NCBI GenBank assembly: GCA_038228695.1
Contig: JBBRPA010000013.1
Coordinates: forward strand, 6,836-70,835
From: DASVRZ01 sp038228695
GTDB lineage: Bacteria; Verrucomicrobiota; Verrucomicrobiia; Chthoniobacterales; DASVRZ01
Length of the DNA stretch: 64,000 nt
Direction: 5' to 3'
Below the pieces are notes generated by a model. It had not been told where the DNA came from, did not search any database, and saw only the letters and a list, made by a program, of their open reading frames with translations. Of this stretch, positions 8,095 through 17,673 are shown piece by piece; within the stretch, counting starts at the first letter, position 1; each line of letters opens with the position of its first letter. A program made the translations under genes and the position numbers.

Positions 8095-8910
8095 TTATTT
8101 TTTTCCGTGAGCGATGCCGGCGCGGGTTAGGTAGTTATAACTTTCCTCAATCGCTTTCATCATGTTGCCAGCGTAGCTGTCGAGTTCGACGGCAATGTAT
8201 TGGGCGTAAGTCGCGGCCTTGGACGCCGCTAGAAGATCCACCTGACCAGTGCCGGCGGGAAGGAACGGAGAGGAATTGCTGACCATAATCTTGCCGTCCG
8301 CAGTCTCGGCTTCAGTGAAGACATCGTCACCGCAAACCATACCGTCCTTGAAGTGCAGGGCCTTGCCGCGGACGCCGATCTCTTTGAGGAAAGCCACGGG
8401 GTCGAGTCCCGCCTTGGCAACCCAAAACACATCGGCTTCCCAGAGCACGGTGTCCGGCGTATTCTCCAAAAAGATCTGATAGCCGGGACGTCCATCGACT
8501 TCGATCAGGTCCCAATCATGGTTGTGGTAGCCGATCTGCAAACCCTGCGCAGAGGCATTTGCGGCGGCCTCGCAGTAGAGTTCCGCAGTGGCCTTGATGG
8601 CATCGGCTGAGATGAAATTGGCCTTAAACTCAGGCGGACAGCCGGTGATGATCACTTGGTGACCAAGGAGCAAGGCGTCCTCAATGATCTGGTTTTTGGT
8701 TTCTCCGATCGGAAGCGCTCCATGGCAGGTAGGTGCTTGGAGGCCGAGCTCCTGAAAAAGTTTCGCAGCCTGCGCTGGAGAGGAACCAGGAAAACCCGCC
8801 GGTTCCACACAACCAAAGCCCATCGCAGCGATCGCGCGGATGGTGCCTTCGTAGTCGGCGGCAGCTTGTTCTCTAACGCTGTAAAGTTGGACGGTAATCT
8901 GTGGGGTCAT
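8095..8910 (-). CDS. Sugar phosphate isomerase/epimerase (xylose-isomerase-like TIM barrel)
   Basis: A 271-residue AP-endonuclease-2-type TIM barrel. It begins ITVQLYSVREQAAADYEG and shows the metal-ligand strands GYHNHDWDLIE (about 126-136), LWEADVFWVAKAG (about 154-166) and ALHFKDG (about 183-189), with a final IAVELD acid (about 237-242). Such enzymes isomerise keto-sugars or dehydrate inositol derivatives using a divalent metal. It is the first gene of a two-gene unit with the downstream Gfo/Idh/MocA dehydrogenase and is divergent from an AraC-type regulator. The likely pathway is uptake-linked sugar or polyol breakdown, substrate unknown. Confidence 0.88.
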   Translation of the reverse strand: MTPQITVQLYSVREQAAADYEGTIRAIAAMGFGCVEPAGFPGSSPAQAAKLFQELGLQAPTCHGALPIGETKNQIIEDALLLGHQVIITGCPPEFKANFISADAIKATAELYCEAAANASAQGLQIGYHNHDWDLIEVDGRPGYQIFLENTPDTVLWEADVFWVAKAGLDPVAFLKEIGVRGKALHFKDGMVCGDDVFTEAETADGKIMVSNSSPFLPAGTGQVDLLAASKAATYAQYIAVELDSYAGNMMKAIEESYNYLTRAGIAHGKK

Positions 8911-9006
8911 ATTTTTGGAGAATCGATGCAGTTGATTAAAACAATGGAAGTTCTTGCGATTTGAGGAGATTATCAGGATAGTTTTCCGACGAAATTGACA
9001 AAAACT

Positions 9007-9792
9007 ATGAAAAATGGTTCTGGAATGAGAACGTCGCTGGAAGCGGTCGGATATTTCTTCAGCGGACCGGGTGGCGCACCGAGCGCTTTTACCATTCCGG
9101 CGAACACGCTTTTATTTGAAATGATCACCGAGGGCGCGGTCTATGCGCCGAGCGGGGACTCGCTGCACGGCGTGGGGACCGTGTTTGTGCATCACCCCGG
9201 AGAACAAACGATTTCCCGGACCAAGGGAGACGGCCATTACGCTTGTATGGTGGCCCGGTTTCGACTCAACCGTGTGCCGCAGGATGTCGGATGGCTGCGA
9301 TTTTTTCAGTGGGCTCATACGGAAGCGGCGCTGCGGTTCTCGGAGGAGATGCTCTTTGCTTTTCACCAGACAGATCTCGATCGGCAGGTGCTGGGCGATT
9401 TGATCTGGAGCCAGTTCCGTTTTCAATTGGAAGACTTCCGGCGTCAGGCGAGGAATCAGGAAATTCCACCCCGTGTGGCAGTCGTGTTGACCTATCTGGA
9501 AAAAAATTATGCCAAATCAATCGGGATCGAAGATCTTGCGGCACGAGTGGGCCTGAGCGCCTCCCATCTCCATTCGGAATTTCGCGACCATGTGAGAATG
9601 ACGCCGCATCAGCATCTCATCCAACTGAGAATGCGGGCGGCGAGGCATCGTTTGGTGACGTCAACGGATCCCGTCAAATCCATCGCGTTGGACGTTGGCT
9701 ATGCTAACACGGAGAACTTCTGCCGGGCCTTCCGAAAACATTACGGACTCACTGCAGCGGCCTACCGTCGAAAATTCATGCCTCACACGTGA
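9007..9792 (+). CDS. AraC-family transcriptional regulator
   Basis: A 261-residue regulator. The N-terminal 150 residues form a cupin-like sensing domain. The C-terminal 100 residues hold the two helix-turn-helix motifs: SIGIEDLAARVGLSASHLHS (first) and DPVKSIALDVGYANTENFCR (second), followed by the AFRKHYGLTAAAYRR signature. It is divergent from the isomerase/dehydrogenase pair (start at 8910), so it most likely activates that unit in response to the sugar. The start is uncertain: a TTG at 8995, ATG at 9007 or ATG at 9025 all fit, and none has a strong ribosome-binding site. Confidence 0.9.
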   Translation: MKNGSGMRTSLEAVGYFFSGPGGAPSAFTIPANTLLFEMITEGAVYAPSGDSLHGVGTVFVHHPGEQTISRTKGDGHYACMVARFRLNRVPQDVGWLRFFQWAHTEAALRFSEEMLFAFHQTDLDRQVLGDLIWSQFRFQLEDFRRQARNQEIPPRVAVVLTYLEKNYAKSIGIEDLAARVGLSASHLHSEFRDHVRMTPHQHLIQLRMRAARHRLVTSTDPVKSIALDVGYANTENFCRAFRKHYGLTAAAYRRKFMPHT

Positions 9793-9917
9793 GACTGATT
9801 TGCGGAACCAAAACATCCCCATTTTCTCGCCCCGCCAATTTGTCTTGTGGCTCGACGCTATTTGACGGGCTTTTTGGTTGAGTCCGGTCTTTTTCTGCCG
9901 AAGATAGGAGCTCTTCA

Positions 9918-11204
9918 ATGCACTCTTTCCAATACCAAAACGGACGTCTCGTTTGCGAAAACGTCGATCTCGAGACCCTTGCCCACGAGCACGGCACCCC
10001 ACTTTACGTTTACTCGTCTGCCACCATTCTTGACCACTACCGCCGACTCGATGCGGCCATGGAAACGCTGCCGCATCAGATTTGCTATGCGGTCAAGGCC
10101 AACTCCAATCTCGCCGTCCTCGCGCTCCTCGCCAAGGAAGGCAGTGGTTTTGACATCGTTTCCGGCGGCGAACTTTTTCGCGTGTTGAAGGCCGGCGGCG
10201 CGGCGGCAAAATGCACCTTCGCTGGGGTCGGCAAAACCACCGAGGAAATCGAATACGGCCTTCGCGAGGGCATTTATAGTTTCAACGTAGAATCGGAGGC
10301 TGAGTTGCTCCGGATTAACGAAATCGCCCAACGCCTGAACCTGCGCGCGCCCGTCGCCATTCGCGTCAACCCCAATGTCGAAGCCGGGACGCACAAATAC
10401 ATTTCCACCGGCAAGAGCGACAACAAGTTCGGCATCGACATCGAACGCGTCCGCGACGTTTATGCCGCCGCCGCTAACCTGCCGCACCTCCACCTGCGCG
10501 GCGTCCAGATGCACATCGGCTCGCAAATCACCAAAAGCGGCCCATTTGCAGCCGCCGTAACGAAGATGCTTCCGCTCGTGGCCGATCTGCAACGCGAACA
10601 CGGGATTGAATTTTTCAGCATTGGCGGTGGCCTCGGCATCGTTTACCACGACTCGATCGGGGCCGGTCAGGAAGCTTGGTGGAAACAAGAGGAATCGCCC
10701 GCGATCACAATCGAGGAATATGCCCAATCCGTCGTGCCGCTTCTGAAAAATCTCCCTGTAAAAATCCTCTTCGAGCCAGGTCGCCTGATCGTTGGCAACG
10801 CCGGGGTGCTCCTCACGGCAGTCCAATTTGTGAAACAGGGCGCGAGCAAAAAATTCGTCATTGTGGACGCCGGGATGAACGACCTGATCCGCCCCGCGCT
10901 GTATCAGGGTTATCACGAAGTGGTCCCGCTCCGCCAGCCGGAGGACGCAATCACCGAGCGAATCGACCTCGTCGGGCCGGTCTGTGAAAGCGGTGATTTT
11001 TTTGCCCAAGATCGCGATGTTGCTCAGCTTGGCCAAGGTGAACTGGTCGCTCTCATGAGCGCCGGAGCCTACGGTTTTGCCATGGCCTCGAATTACAACT
11101 CGCGGCCTCGCCCGGCGGAAATCATGATCACCGGAGACGCGGCCAAAGTCGTCCGCAGGCGCGAATCCCTCGACGAAATCATCGCCGGCGAATCTATTTC
11201 CTAA
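9918..11204 (+). CDS. lysA: Diaminopimelate decarboxylase
   Basis: A 428-residue PLP enzyme of the alanine-racemase fold. CYAVKANSNLAVL (about 56-68) has the PLP lysine. Other conserved blocks are GGGLGIVYHD (phosphate-binding glycines, about 236-245), FEPGRLIVGNAG (about 286-297) and GPVCESGDFFA (active-site Cys/Glu, about 353-363). It decarboxylates meso-diaminopimelate to L-lysine, the last step of lysine synthesis. The ThuA-like gene starts ten bases after the stop on the same strand. No leader peptide or lysine riboswitch is obvious in the 125 bases upstream. Confidence 0.95.
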   Translation: MHSFQYQNGRLVCENVDLETLAHEHGTPLYVYSSATILDHYRRLDAAMETLPHQICYAVKANSNLAVLALLAKEGSGFDIVSGGELFRVLKAGGAAAKCTFAGVGKTTEEIEYGLREGIYSFNVESEAELLRINEIAQRLNLRAPVAIRVNPNVEAGTHKYISTGKSDNKFGIDIERVRDVYAAAANLPHLHLRGVQMHIGSQITKSGPFAAAVTKMLPLVADLQREHGIEFFSIGGGLGIVYHDSIGAGQEAWWKQEESPAITIEEYAQSVVPLLKNLPVKILFEPGRLIVGNAGVLLTAVQFVKQGASKKFVIVDAGMNDLIRPALYQGYHEVVPLRQPEDAITERIDLVGPVCESGDFFAQDRDVAQLGQGELVALMSAGAYGFAMASNYNSRPRPAEIMITGDAAKVVRRRESLDEIIAGESIS

Positions 11205-11213
11205 AATCCTAAC

Positions 11214-11990
11214 ATGCTCAAAGTCACCGTCTGGGGCGAAAACGTCCACGAACAAAAACATCAGGTCGTCCGCGACATTTACCCAGACGGCATGCACGAA
11301 TGCATCGCGGCCGGACTGCGCGAGGACGCCGCTTTAGAGGTCCGCACCGCCACCCTGCAACAACCCGAGCACGGCCTGACCGAGGACATCCTCGCAACGA
11401 CTGACGTGCTCACCTGGTGGGGCCACTGCGCCCACGGGGAGGTTAGCGATGCAATCGTGGACCGGGTGCAGGAGCGCGTCCTTCAAGGGATGGGCCTCCT
11501 CGTGCTGCACTCGGGGCATTACTCGAAAATTTTCAAGCGCCTCATGGGCACCTCCTGTTCGCTCACTTGGCGCGAGGCCGGGGAACGGGAGCGCCTCTGG
11601 GTTTGCAACCCCGGGCACCCGATCGTTCAAGGGCTCGGCCCCTTCATTGAACTTCCCAACACCGAGATGTATGGCGAGCCGTTCGGAATTCCGACACCCG
11701 ACGAGCAGATTTTCATCAGTTGGTTCGAAGGCGGCGAGGTCTTCCGATCCGGGGCGACTTGGAAACGCGGCAACGGGAAGATTTTCTATTTCCGACCCGG
11801 GCACGAGACCTATCCGATTTATCACAACGAAAGTGTAAAACTCGTCCTGAAAAACGCGGTTCACTGGGCCGCGCCCGACGGCAGCCGATGGATCGACAGC
11901 GCCCCAAATATCCCGATCGAAAAAGCCCGGGAAAAGATCGTCCAGCAAGGTGGATCGCTCCACGCCAAAGGCGAAGCAGGTTTCAAATAG
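11214..11990 (+). CDS. ThuA-like protein
   Basis: A 258-residue protein with the glutamine-amidotransferase-like fold of the ThuA family. It begins LKVTVWGENVHEQKH and has the diagnostic DVLTWWGHCAHGEV (about 63-76), GLLVLHSGHYSKIF (about 97-110) and FYFRPGHETYPIYHN (about 190-204) blocks. ThuA proteins were named for trehalose utilisation and are common near sugar dehydrogenases in Verrucomicrobiota-type genomes; their reaction remains unclear. The gene follows lysA with a ten-base gap, although the two functions do not obviously belong together. It has no signal peptide and is presumably cytoplasmic. Confidence 0.88.
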   Translation: MLKVTVWGENVHEQKHQVVRDIYPDGMHECIAAGLREDAALEVRTATLQQPEHGLTEDILATTDVLTWWGHCAHGEVSDAIVDRVQERVLQGMGLLVLHSGHYSKIFKRLMGTSCSLTWREAGERERLWVCNPGHPIVQGLGPFIELPNTEMYGEPFGIPTPDEQIFISWFEGGEVFRSGATWKRGNGKIFYFRPGHETYPIYHNESVKLVLKNAVHWAAPDGSRWIDSAPNIPIEKAREKIVQQGGSLHAKGEAGFK

Positions 11991-12139
11991 AAAAAAATCC
12001 CCGGATGGGGCTGATTAGCAAGCTTCTTGCTATTAAAGGCGTCGAACATGACGTCTTCGGAGAAATTATTGGATGAACTGCGCACTTTTGTCAGGGCGGA
12101 AGCCGGTGCGCAGGAACTCAACGTGCCCCTCTAATTTCC

Positions 12140-14185
12140 ATGGCGCGCCTTTATCCCAACCAGCTTGTCGGAGTCGTTTCGCCGGAAAATGCGAAGGTCT
12201 TCGGGGCTTTGCGACGGTTGCCCGGTGACCAGACGCACATTTGGCGGGCGCTCACCGCAGGCGATCCGTGGCGGCCCGATTGGATGATTCTGCATCAGGA
12301 ACGGGTGTGCTTTCTCGTCGCTGTCTCCCAACAAAGTTTACCGGGCGATCTCTTCGGCTCGCAACCCTCTGAAGCTCCCGGCGCGATCGAGACCCAGCGG
12401 CTAAACACTTTTTTTGAAAACCTGACCGCCGACGCGGCCTATCTCAACAAACCGCTCCGTCCTCCGATCTTTGGCGTGGTGATTTTCCCCAACATTCCGC
12501 ACGAATATTTCGATCAATTTCCCCCGAACCCCGATGTCGCCCTTTGGGGCCGGGAGATGCTGTATCCCTCCTTTATCGAGGAAGCTCTGGAAAAAACCGG
12601 CAGCGACGGTGTTTTCCCGACCGTCTGGCTCGACCTTTTGCGCCACAAGATTTGCCCCGAATCCCAAATTCCGCGCGACCTGACCGTGACCCCGAAACGT
12701 CCCCAACGGCGCGATCTCGCTCCGCGTCACACCCGGCAGTTGCTCGATCTCGACCAAGAACATCTCGTCAAAACCGACTTGTTGATGAACGACGATGCCA
12801 GCAACGTCACGCGCTCCGGGAACCTCCGCCTCGTCACCGGCGTCGCGGGCAGCGGCAAATCGCTCGTCCTGCTCTACCGCGCCCGACTCCAGGCCACCCT
12901 TTGCAACGAGGCCCGCATCCTGACCCTTTCCCACAACCGCCCGATCACCTTCGAATTGCAATCGCGCCAAGAGCGAATCATGCCCGGCACATGGCTCCGC
13001 TGGCAGACGTTTTACCAGTGGTGCCACAGCCTGCTCCCGCAAACCGAAAAAATCTTGTCCGACTGGGAGCGCAAACCCTGGATTCAGGAACTGGCCGCCT
13101 TGCATCCCACCATCGCCAAACTTCCCGCCGAATTTCTCGTCGATGAACTCGATTGGATTCGGGAGCAAGCTTTCAGCGCGGAGACGTCCTATCTGATCGC
13201 CGCCCGCCGAGGCCGACACCGTCCGCTCAATCTCGACCAACGCAAAGCCATGCTCGAGTTGCTCGCCGAATATCGCCATAAACTGGCCGCCACGGAGCAT
13301 TGCGACTGGACGAGTGTCCCCGAAAATGTCTGGCACGCCCTCCGCGGCGGACGCATTCAGAGCGAGGCTTACGATCATATTTTCATCGATGAAGCGCAAT
13401 TTTTTCCGCCGCTCTGGTTCAAGGTGATCCTGCATTTTCAGAAACCAGCGCACGGAACGATCTTCCTCGCGGCGGACCCGACCCAAGGTTTCCTGCGGCA
13501 TCGCACCTCGTGGCGGGATTGCGGCATCGAAGTTCGAGGACATTCCGCACGGCTGAAAAAAGGTTACCGAAATTGCCGCGAAATCCTCGCTTTTGCCTCC
13601 GCATTTTTCCGCCGCCGCCTGCCGGATCATGACGCCGACAATAATCTGCCGAACGATTTTGATCTGCAAGGGCTGCCGATTGGCCTGCCCCCGGAATTCA
13701 TTCACGTCCATCATCAACAGGATGAACTAACCTGCGTGACGCATCAGGTTCTCGAGACGATTCGCCATGGGCAGACGCCCGCGAGCCTGCTCGTGCTTTT
13801 CAAATCCGGCACGGCGGTAACGGAATGCGTGGAGCGGCTCAACGATCTGCACGGAAGTCCGATCGCCTGGAATGCAAAGGAACCGGGGCAGCCTCGTCAG
13901 CCGATGGTCCGCGTTTCGACCTTAAATGCCGCCACCGGACTCGAGAGCCAGATGGTCTTTCTTTGCGGACTCGACAGTTTGCTGGAGGAGGAGCACCGAC
14001 TCGGCCTCGAAGAAAGCGAGAAAGACGAGATCATCCGAAGCAACACCCGGAAAATTTACATGGCTCTGACCCGGGCCAGTCGGCAGGTTTACCTTGTTTA
14101 CCGACACCCAAGCACGCGGGAGTTGCTGGAGGGTCTGCCCATGGAGAAAACCGCCTCGCAACTCCTCCGCCTCGCCGCCGCGTAA
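12140..14185 (+). CDS. UvrD-like SF1 helicase with decayed NERD-like N-terminal domain
   Basis: A 681-residue protein. Residues about 1-200 resemble a nuclease-related (NERD) domain: RPDWMILHQERVCFLVAVS keeps the PD and the core strand, but the E-x-K of the PD-(D/E)XK site reads V-x-S, so nuclease activity is probably lost. The helicase part has Walker A VAGSGKSLVLLY (about 233), FIDEAQFF (Walker B, about 417), a KKGYRNCREI motif and YMALTRASRQVYLVY (motif VI, about 639). It is cytoplasmic and translocates on DNA by family. It sits 140 bases before hsdM on the same strand, so a defence or DNA-repair role is inferred. The region 11991-12139 holds only tiny frames. Confidence 0.82.
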   Translation: MARLYPNQLVGVVSPENAKVFGALRRLPGDQTHIWRALTAGDPWRPDWMILHQERVCFLVAVSQQSLPGDLFGSQPSEAPGAIETQRLNTFFENLTADAAYLNKPLRPPIFGVVIFPNIPHEYFDQFPPNPDVALWGREMLYPSFIEEALEKTGSDGVFPTVWLDLLRHKICPESQIPRDLTVTPKRPQRRDLAPRHTRQLLDLDQEHLVKTDLLMNDDASNVTRSGNLRLVTGVAGSGKSLVLLYRARLQATLCNEARILTLSHNRPITFELQSRQERIMPGTWLRWQTFYQWCHSLLPQTEKILSDWERKPWIQELAALHPTIAKLPAEFLVDELDWIREQAFSAETSYLIAARRGRHRPLNLDQRKAMLELLAEYRHKLAATEHCDWTSVPENVWHALRGGRIQSEAYDHIFIDEAQFFPPLWFKVILHFQKPAHGTIFLAADPTQGFLRHRTSWRDCGIEVRGHSARLKKGYRNCREILAFASAFFRRRLPDHDADNNLPNDFDLQGLPIGLPPEFIHVHHQQDELTCVTHQVLETIRHGQTPASLLVLFKSGTAVTECVERLNDLHGSPIAWNAKEPGQPRQPMVRVSTLNAATGLESQMVFLCGLDSLLEEEHRLGLEESEKDEIIRSNTRKIYMALTRASRQVYLVYRHPSTRELLEGLPMEKTASQLLRLAAA

Positions 14186-14325
14186 GCGGTAGGCAACGGC
14201 CGAACGTGTTCAGCCCATCAGGAAACAACACGCCCTGCGCCCCTTGAAGGTAACGCTTTCCTTCCACGCTTTCCCCTTCCCCTATTCCGTTAAATAATAT
14301 TTGCTGCTCTGATTCCCTCTGCTTC

Positions 14326-16503
14326 ATGGCGCGTCCCTCTTCCTTTGGATCCTCTCACGATAAATCCTCCGCCAATCTCTCCCAATTCGAAACCGATCTC
14401 TGGTCTGCTGCTGATAATCTTCGGGCCAACTCCAAGCTGACCTCCAGCGATTACTTTATGCCCGTGTTGGGCATTATCTTTTTGCGGCACGCGGCCAACC
14501 GCTTTGATGCCGCCTCCGTGCAGATCGCCGCTGACCAAGCATCAGGCACCATGCCCAAACGCAAAATCCTGCCTGCCGACTACATCCGTCGCCGAGCGCT
14601 TTTCCTGCCGGAAGCCGCCCGTTACGACACCATCATGGCCAAGGCCACTAGCGACCCCGGCGGGCTGCCCACGCTTGTCACCGAGGCGATGACCGCCATC
14701 GAGCAGGACTTTGAGCCGCTGCTGAACGTGCTTCCCAAAGACTACGGCATCTTTGAGCCGAAGGTGCTGGAGGAGTTGATGCGTCTCTTTAATAGCGAGC
14801 AGATCAAACATGCCACGGGCGATGTTTTCGGCCGCATCTACGAATATTTCCTCGCCAAGTTCTCCATCCAAAAAGCGCACGACAACGGCGAATTCTTCAC
14901 GCCCTCGTCGATCGTGCAACTCATCGTCAACGTCATCGAGCCAAACCACGGCAAGGTGCTGGATCCCGCTTGTGGTTCCGGCGGCATGTTCGTCCAGTCC
15001 AGCCACTTCATCGAGCAGGAGGGCGGCGACACCACGAGAAAAGTCGTCTTCTACGGGCAGGAAAAAAACGGCGACACCATCCGCATCGCGAAGATGAACC
15101 TCGCCGTCCACGGACTGGAGGGGAAGATCGCCGAGGCCATCACCTACTACCAGGACGAGCACAACCTCGCCGGTCACGAAAAGCTCGCTCCAGGAGAGTG
15201 CGACTTCGTCATGGCCAATCCGCCGTTCAACGTCGATCTCGTCGATGCTGAGCGGATCAAGACCGACGCGCGCCTGCCCTTCGGCCTGCCAGGCGTGAAC
15301 AAGGACAAGCGCGTCTCCAACGGCAACTACCTCTGGATCTCCTATTTCTGGAGCTACCTCAATGCGACTGGCCGCGCCGGGTTCGTCATGTCCTCCCAGG
15401 CCTCCAGCGCGGGCAATGATGAAAAAACCGTGCGCCAGAAGCTGGTCGAGACCGGCGACGTGGACGTGATGATCTCCATCAAGGGCGGCTTCTTCTACAC
15501 CCGCACCGTGCCCTGTGAGCTTTGGCACTTCGACCGCGCCAAGCCCGCTGAGCGCAAGGATCAGGTGCTCATGCTCGATGCCCGCAGCGTCGGCCAGCTC
15601 ATGAAAGGTTCTCGCAAGGTTCACGAGTTCACGCCGGAGCAGATGCGCAACCTCACCGCCATCGTCTGGCTCTACCGGGGCCAGCAGGAGCGCTTCCTCG
15701 CGCTGGTGCAGGATTACTTTGAAAAACACGCCGCCGAGTGCGCCGCAGTACCGGAAAAACTCAGCGCCTTCGACACCGCGTTGACCGCTCTGGATGCTCC
15801 CTTTGCCGCCCTCGCCAAGACGGTGGAAGCCACGCCCGATCTCGATAAGGGCAAAGTGCAGGCACTTACCGACACCCTGGCCGAACTGCGCGACGCGCGG
15901 AAAGCCTGCGCCACCGATGCCCAGACCCTGCTCGCGGACCTCGCCGCCTCCGTGAAGGCTTTGCAAAAATCCTCGCCTGCCACCAACGCCGCCCAGCACA
16001 AGGCCCGGCAAAGCTTCGATCCCGCCGCCGACCGCGCCAAGGGCCTGATCAAGCAGGTGGATCTGCTCTACAAACTCGCCAGCCGCGCCGCGACTAGCGG
16101 TGCCGACCTCGCAGCCGCTGAAGCTGTCTCTGCGGTCTATGACCGGCGCTCGACCAGCCGCTTCATCAAGCAGCTCGACGAAGCACGCCGCGCCGCCGTG
16201 GAGAAGCTCAAGCACGCCACGTATTTCCACCGCCAGATCGGCTGGTTGCAGGATCGCTTCCCAAAGGCGGCGATGCAGCCCGTGCCCGGACTGTGCAAGG
16301 TCGTCACGCGGAGCGAAATCGCCACTGCCGACTGGAGTCTAACTCCCGGTCGCTATGTCGGCGTTGCCCCGGCGGAAGTGGACGAGGATTTCGATTTCGA
16401 GCAGGCCATCACCGAGATTCACGAGGAACTCGCCGGGCTGAACAGCGAAGCGGCGGAGCTGGCTGCGACGATTGAGAAGAACTTGGAGGAGCTGGGGATA
16501 TGA
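14326..16503 (+). CDS. hsdM: Type I restriction-modification system methyltransferase subunit
   Basis: A 725-residue protein. Residues about 15-140 are the HsdM N-terminal helical domain. DPACGSGGMFVQS (about 213) is the AdoMet-binding motif I and MANPPFNVDL (about 297) the NPPF catalytic motif of N6-adenine methylases. After about residue 450 comes an Ala/Glu/Lys-rich helical extension of some 270 residues, longer than in the common 500-residue HsdM, which probably packs against HsdS. It methylates the recognition site in complex with HsdS. The stop overlaps the hsdS start by four bases (ATGA), so the genes are translationally coupled. Confidence 0.95.
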   Translation: MARPSSFGSSHDKSSANLSQFETDLWSAADNLRANSKLTSSDYFMPVLGIIFLRHAANRFDAASVQIAADQASGTMPKRKILPADYIRRRALFLPEAARYDTIMAKATSDPGGLPTLVTEAMTAIEQDFEPLLNVLPKDYGIFEPKVLEELMRLFNSEQIKHATGDVFGRIYEYFLAKFSIQKAHDNGEFFTPSSIVQLIVNVIEPNHGKVLDPACGSGGMFVQSSHFIEQEGGDTTRKVVFYGQEKNGDTIRIAKMNLAVHGLEGKIAEAITYYQDEHNLAGHEKLAPGECDFVMANPPFNVDLVDAERIKTDARLPFGLPGVNKDKRVSNGNYLWISYFWSYLNATGRAGFVMSSQASSAGNDEKTVRQKLVETGDVDVMISIKGGFFYTRTVPCELWHFDRAKPAERKDQVLMLDARSVGQLMKGSRKVHEFTPEQMRNLTAIVWLYRGQQERFLALVQDYFEKHAAECAAVPEKLSAFDTALTALDAPFAALAKTVEATPDLDKGKVQALTDTLAELRDARKACATDAQTLLADLAASVKALQKSSPATNAAQHKARQSFDPAADRAKGLIKQVDLLYKLASRAATSGADLAAAEAVSAVYDRRSTSRFIKQLDEARRAAVEKLKHATYFHRQIGWLQDRFPKAAMQPVPGLCKVVTRSEIATADWSLTPGRYVGVAPAEVDEDFDFEQAITEIHEELAGLNSEAAELAATIEKNLEELGI

Positions 16504-17645
16504 TCGCAACGCTTCGATCCCGCAGTTGGCGAGATGCCAAACTAGAAGAGCTAGTGTTCTTCCAGCGTGGTTTTGACATTACGAAAGCTCAGCAGCGGGA
16601 CGGAGAGTATCCAGTAATTTCCTCCTCTGGCGTAGCGAGCTACCACGATGAATTTAAGGCGTCAGGCCCTGGGGTCGTAATCGGACGGAAAGGGACATTG
16701 GGAGCGATTCATTTCGCGCCGAGTGACTACTGGCCACACGACACGACGCTTTGGAGCAAGGACCTTCGTGGAAATAATCCGAGCTTCGTCTTCTATTATC
16801 TACACACACTCAACTTGGAGCGATTCGATGTTGGCAGCTCCAACCCAACACTGAATCGAAATCATATCCACGACCTGCCAATCAGGCTCCCGTCCCGCAG
16901 CATTCAAGACCGCATCGCCGCGATCCTCACCGCCTACGACGAGCAGATGGAGAACAACCGGCGGCGGATGGGACTGTTGGAGCGGGCGGCGCGCTTGCTG
17001 TATGAGGAATGGTTCGTCCGCCTCCGCTTCCCCGGCCACGAACACACCCCCATCCACCAAGGCATCCCCAAGGGTTGGGGGAGGAAACGGCTTGACGCCC
17101 TCGCAGATGTAAACCGAGCTTCGCTTTCCGGTGGCCACGACGGCGAGATTGAATACGTGGACATCTCGGCCGTCGGGCCCGGAGAAATCACCGAGACGAA
17201 GATTCTTGAGTTTCGAGATGCTCCCAGCCGAGCCCGTCGCATCGTTCAGCATGGGGACATAATCTGGTCGTGTGTGAGGCCCAATCGTCGTTCACATGCA
17301 GTCATCTGGAATCCGCCAGAGAACCTCATCGTCTCGACTGGCTTCGCAGTTCTGACGCCGACGAACGCGCCGACCAGTTTCGTTTACTTCGCCACTTCGA
17401 CCGATGACTTTGTTGGCTACTTGGAAAATCATGCGAAGGGAGCGGCGTATCCGGCAGTCGTTTCCGGTGATTTTGAGCGCGCATCAGTGCTCGTTCCTAA
17501 TAAGTCGCTCGTGAAAGCTTTCGATGAGGTTGCGGCACCCACATTCTCGCAAATCCACAACCTCCAAAACCAAAACCAAAAACTCCGCGCCGCCCGCGAC
17601 CTGCTGCTGCCACGGTTGATGAGCGGAGAGATTGAAGTCGTTTAA
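16500..17645 (+). CDS. hsdS: Type I restriction-modification specificity subunit
   Basis: A 381-residue HsdS with two target-recognition domains. Each is followed by a helical spacer: RSIQDRIAAILTAYDEQMEN with the LYEEWFVRLRFPGHE segment (about 138-180) in the middle, and QKLRAARDLLLPRLMSG at the C-terminus. The first TRD shows the usual GKRKGTLG-like block (IGRKGTLGAIHF). It chooses the bipartite DNA target for the methylase and restriction complexes; the target sequence cannot be read from the protein. It starts inside the hsdM stop codon. The two TRDs are unlike in sequence, so an asymmetric target is expected. Confidence 0.93.
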   Translation: MIATLRSRSWRDAKLEELVFFQRGFDITKAQQRDGEYPVISSSGVASYHDEFKASGPGVVIGRKGTLGAIHFAPSDYWPHDTTLWSKDLRGNNPSFVFYYLHTLNLERFDVGSSNPTLNRNHIHDLPIRLPSRSIQDRIAAILTAYDEQMENNRRRMGLLERAARLLYEEWFVRLRFPGHEHTPIHQGIPKGWGRKRLDALADVNRASLSGGHDGEIEYVDISAVGPGEITETKILEFRDAPSRARRIVQHGDIIWSCVRPNRRSHAVIWNPPENLIVSTGFAVLTPTNAPTSFVYFATSTDDFVGYLENHAKGAAYPAVVSGDFERASVLVPNKSLVKAFDEVAAPTFSQIHNLQNQNQKLRAARDLLLPRLMSGEIEVV

Positions 17646-17673
17646 AACCGCCCCGAAATTCCAGAAATGACCT

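Noticed and set aside
9777..9795. CACGTG palindrome at the end of the AraC-type gene
   Set aside because: A short palindrome inside and just past the stop codon with no T-run; expected by chance.
9915..11297. Long open frame opposite lysA
   Set aside because: Antisense to a fully conserved decarboxylase gene; no start signal and no family resemblance.
12006..12134. Two tiny open frames (23 and 28 codons) between the ThuA-like and helicase genes
   Set aside because: They overlap, lack ribosome-binding sites and match nothing; one could be a leader peptide, but nothing supports it.
14542..16230. Long open frame of over 560 codons opposite hsdM
   Set aside because: Shadow of the hsdM codon pattern; the sense strand has clear methylase motifs and the antisense product is repetitive Val/Glu/Leu sequence.
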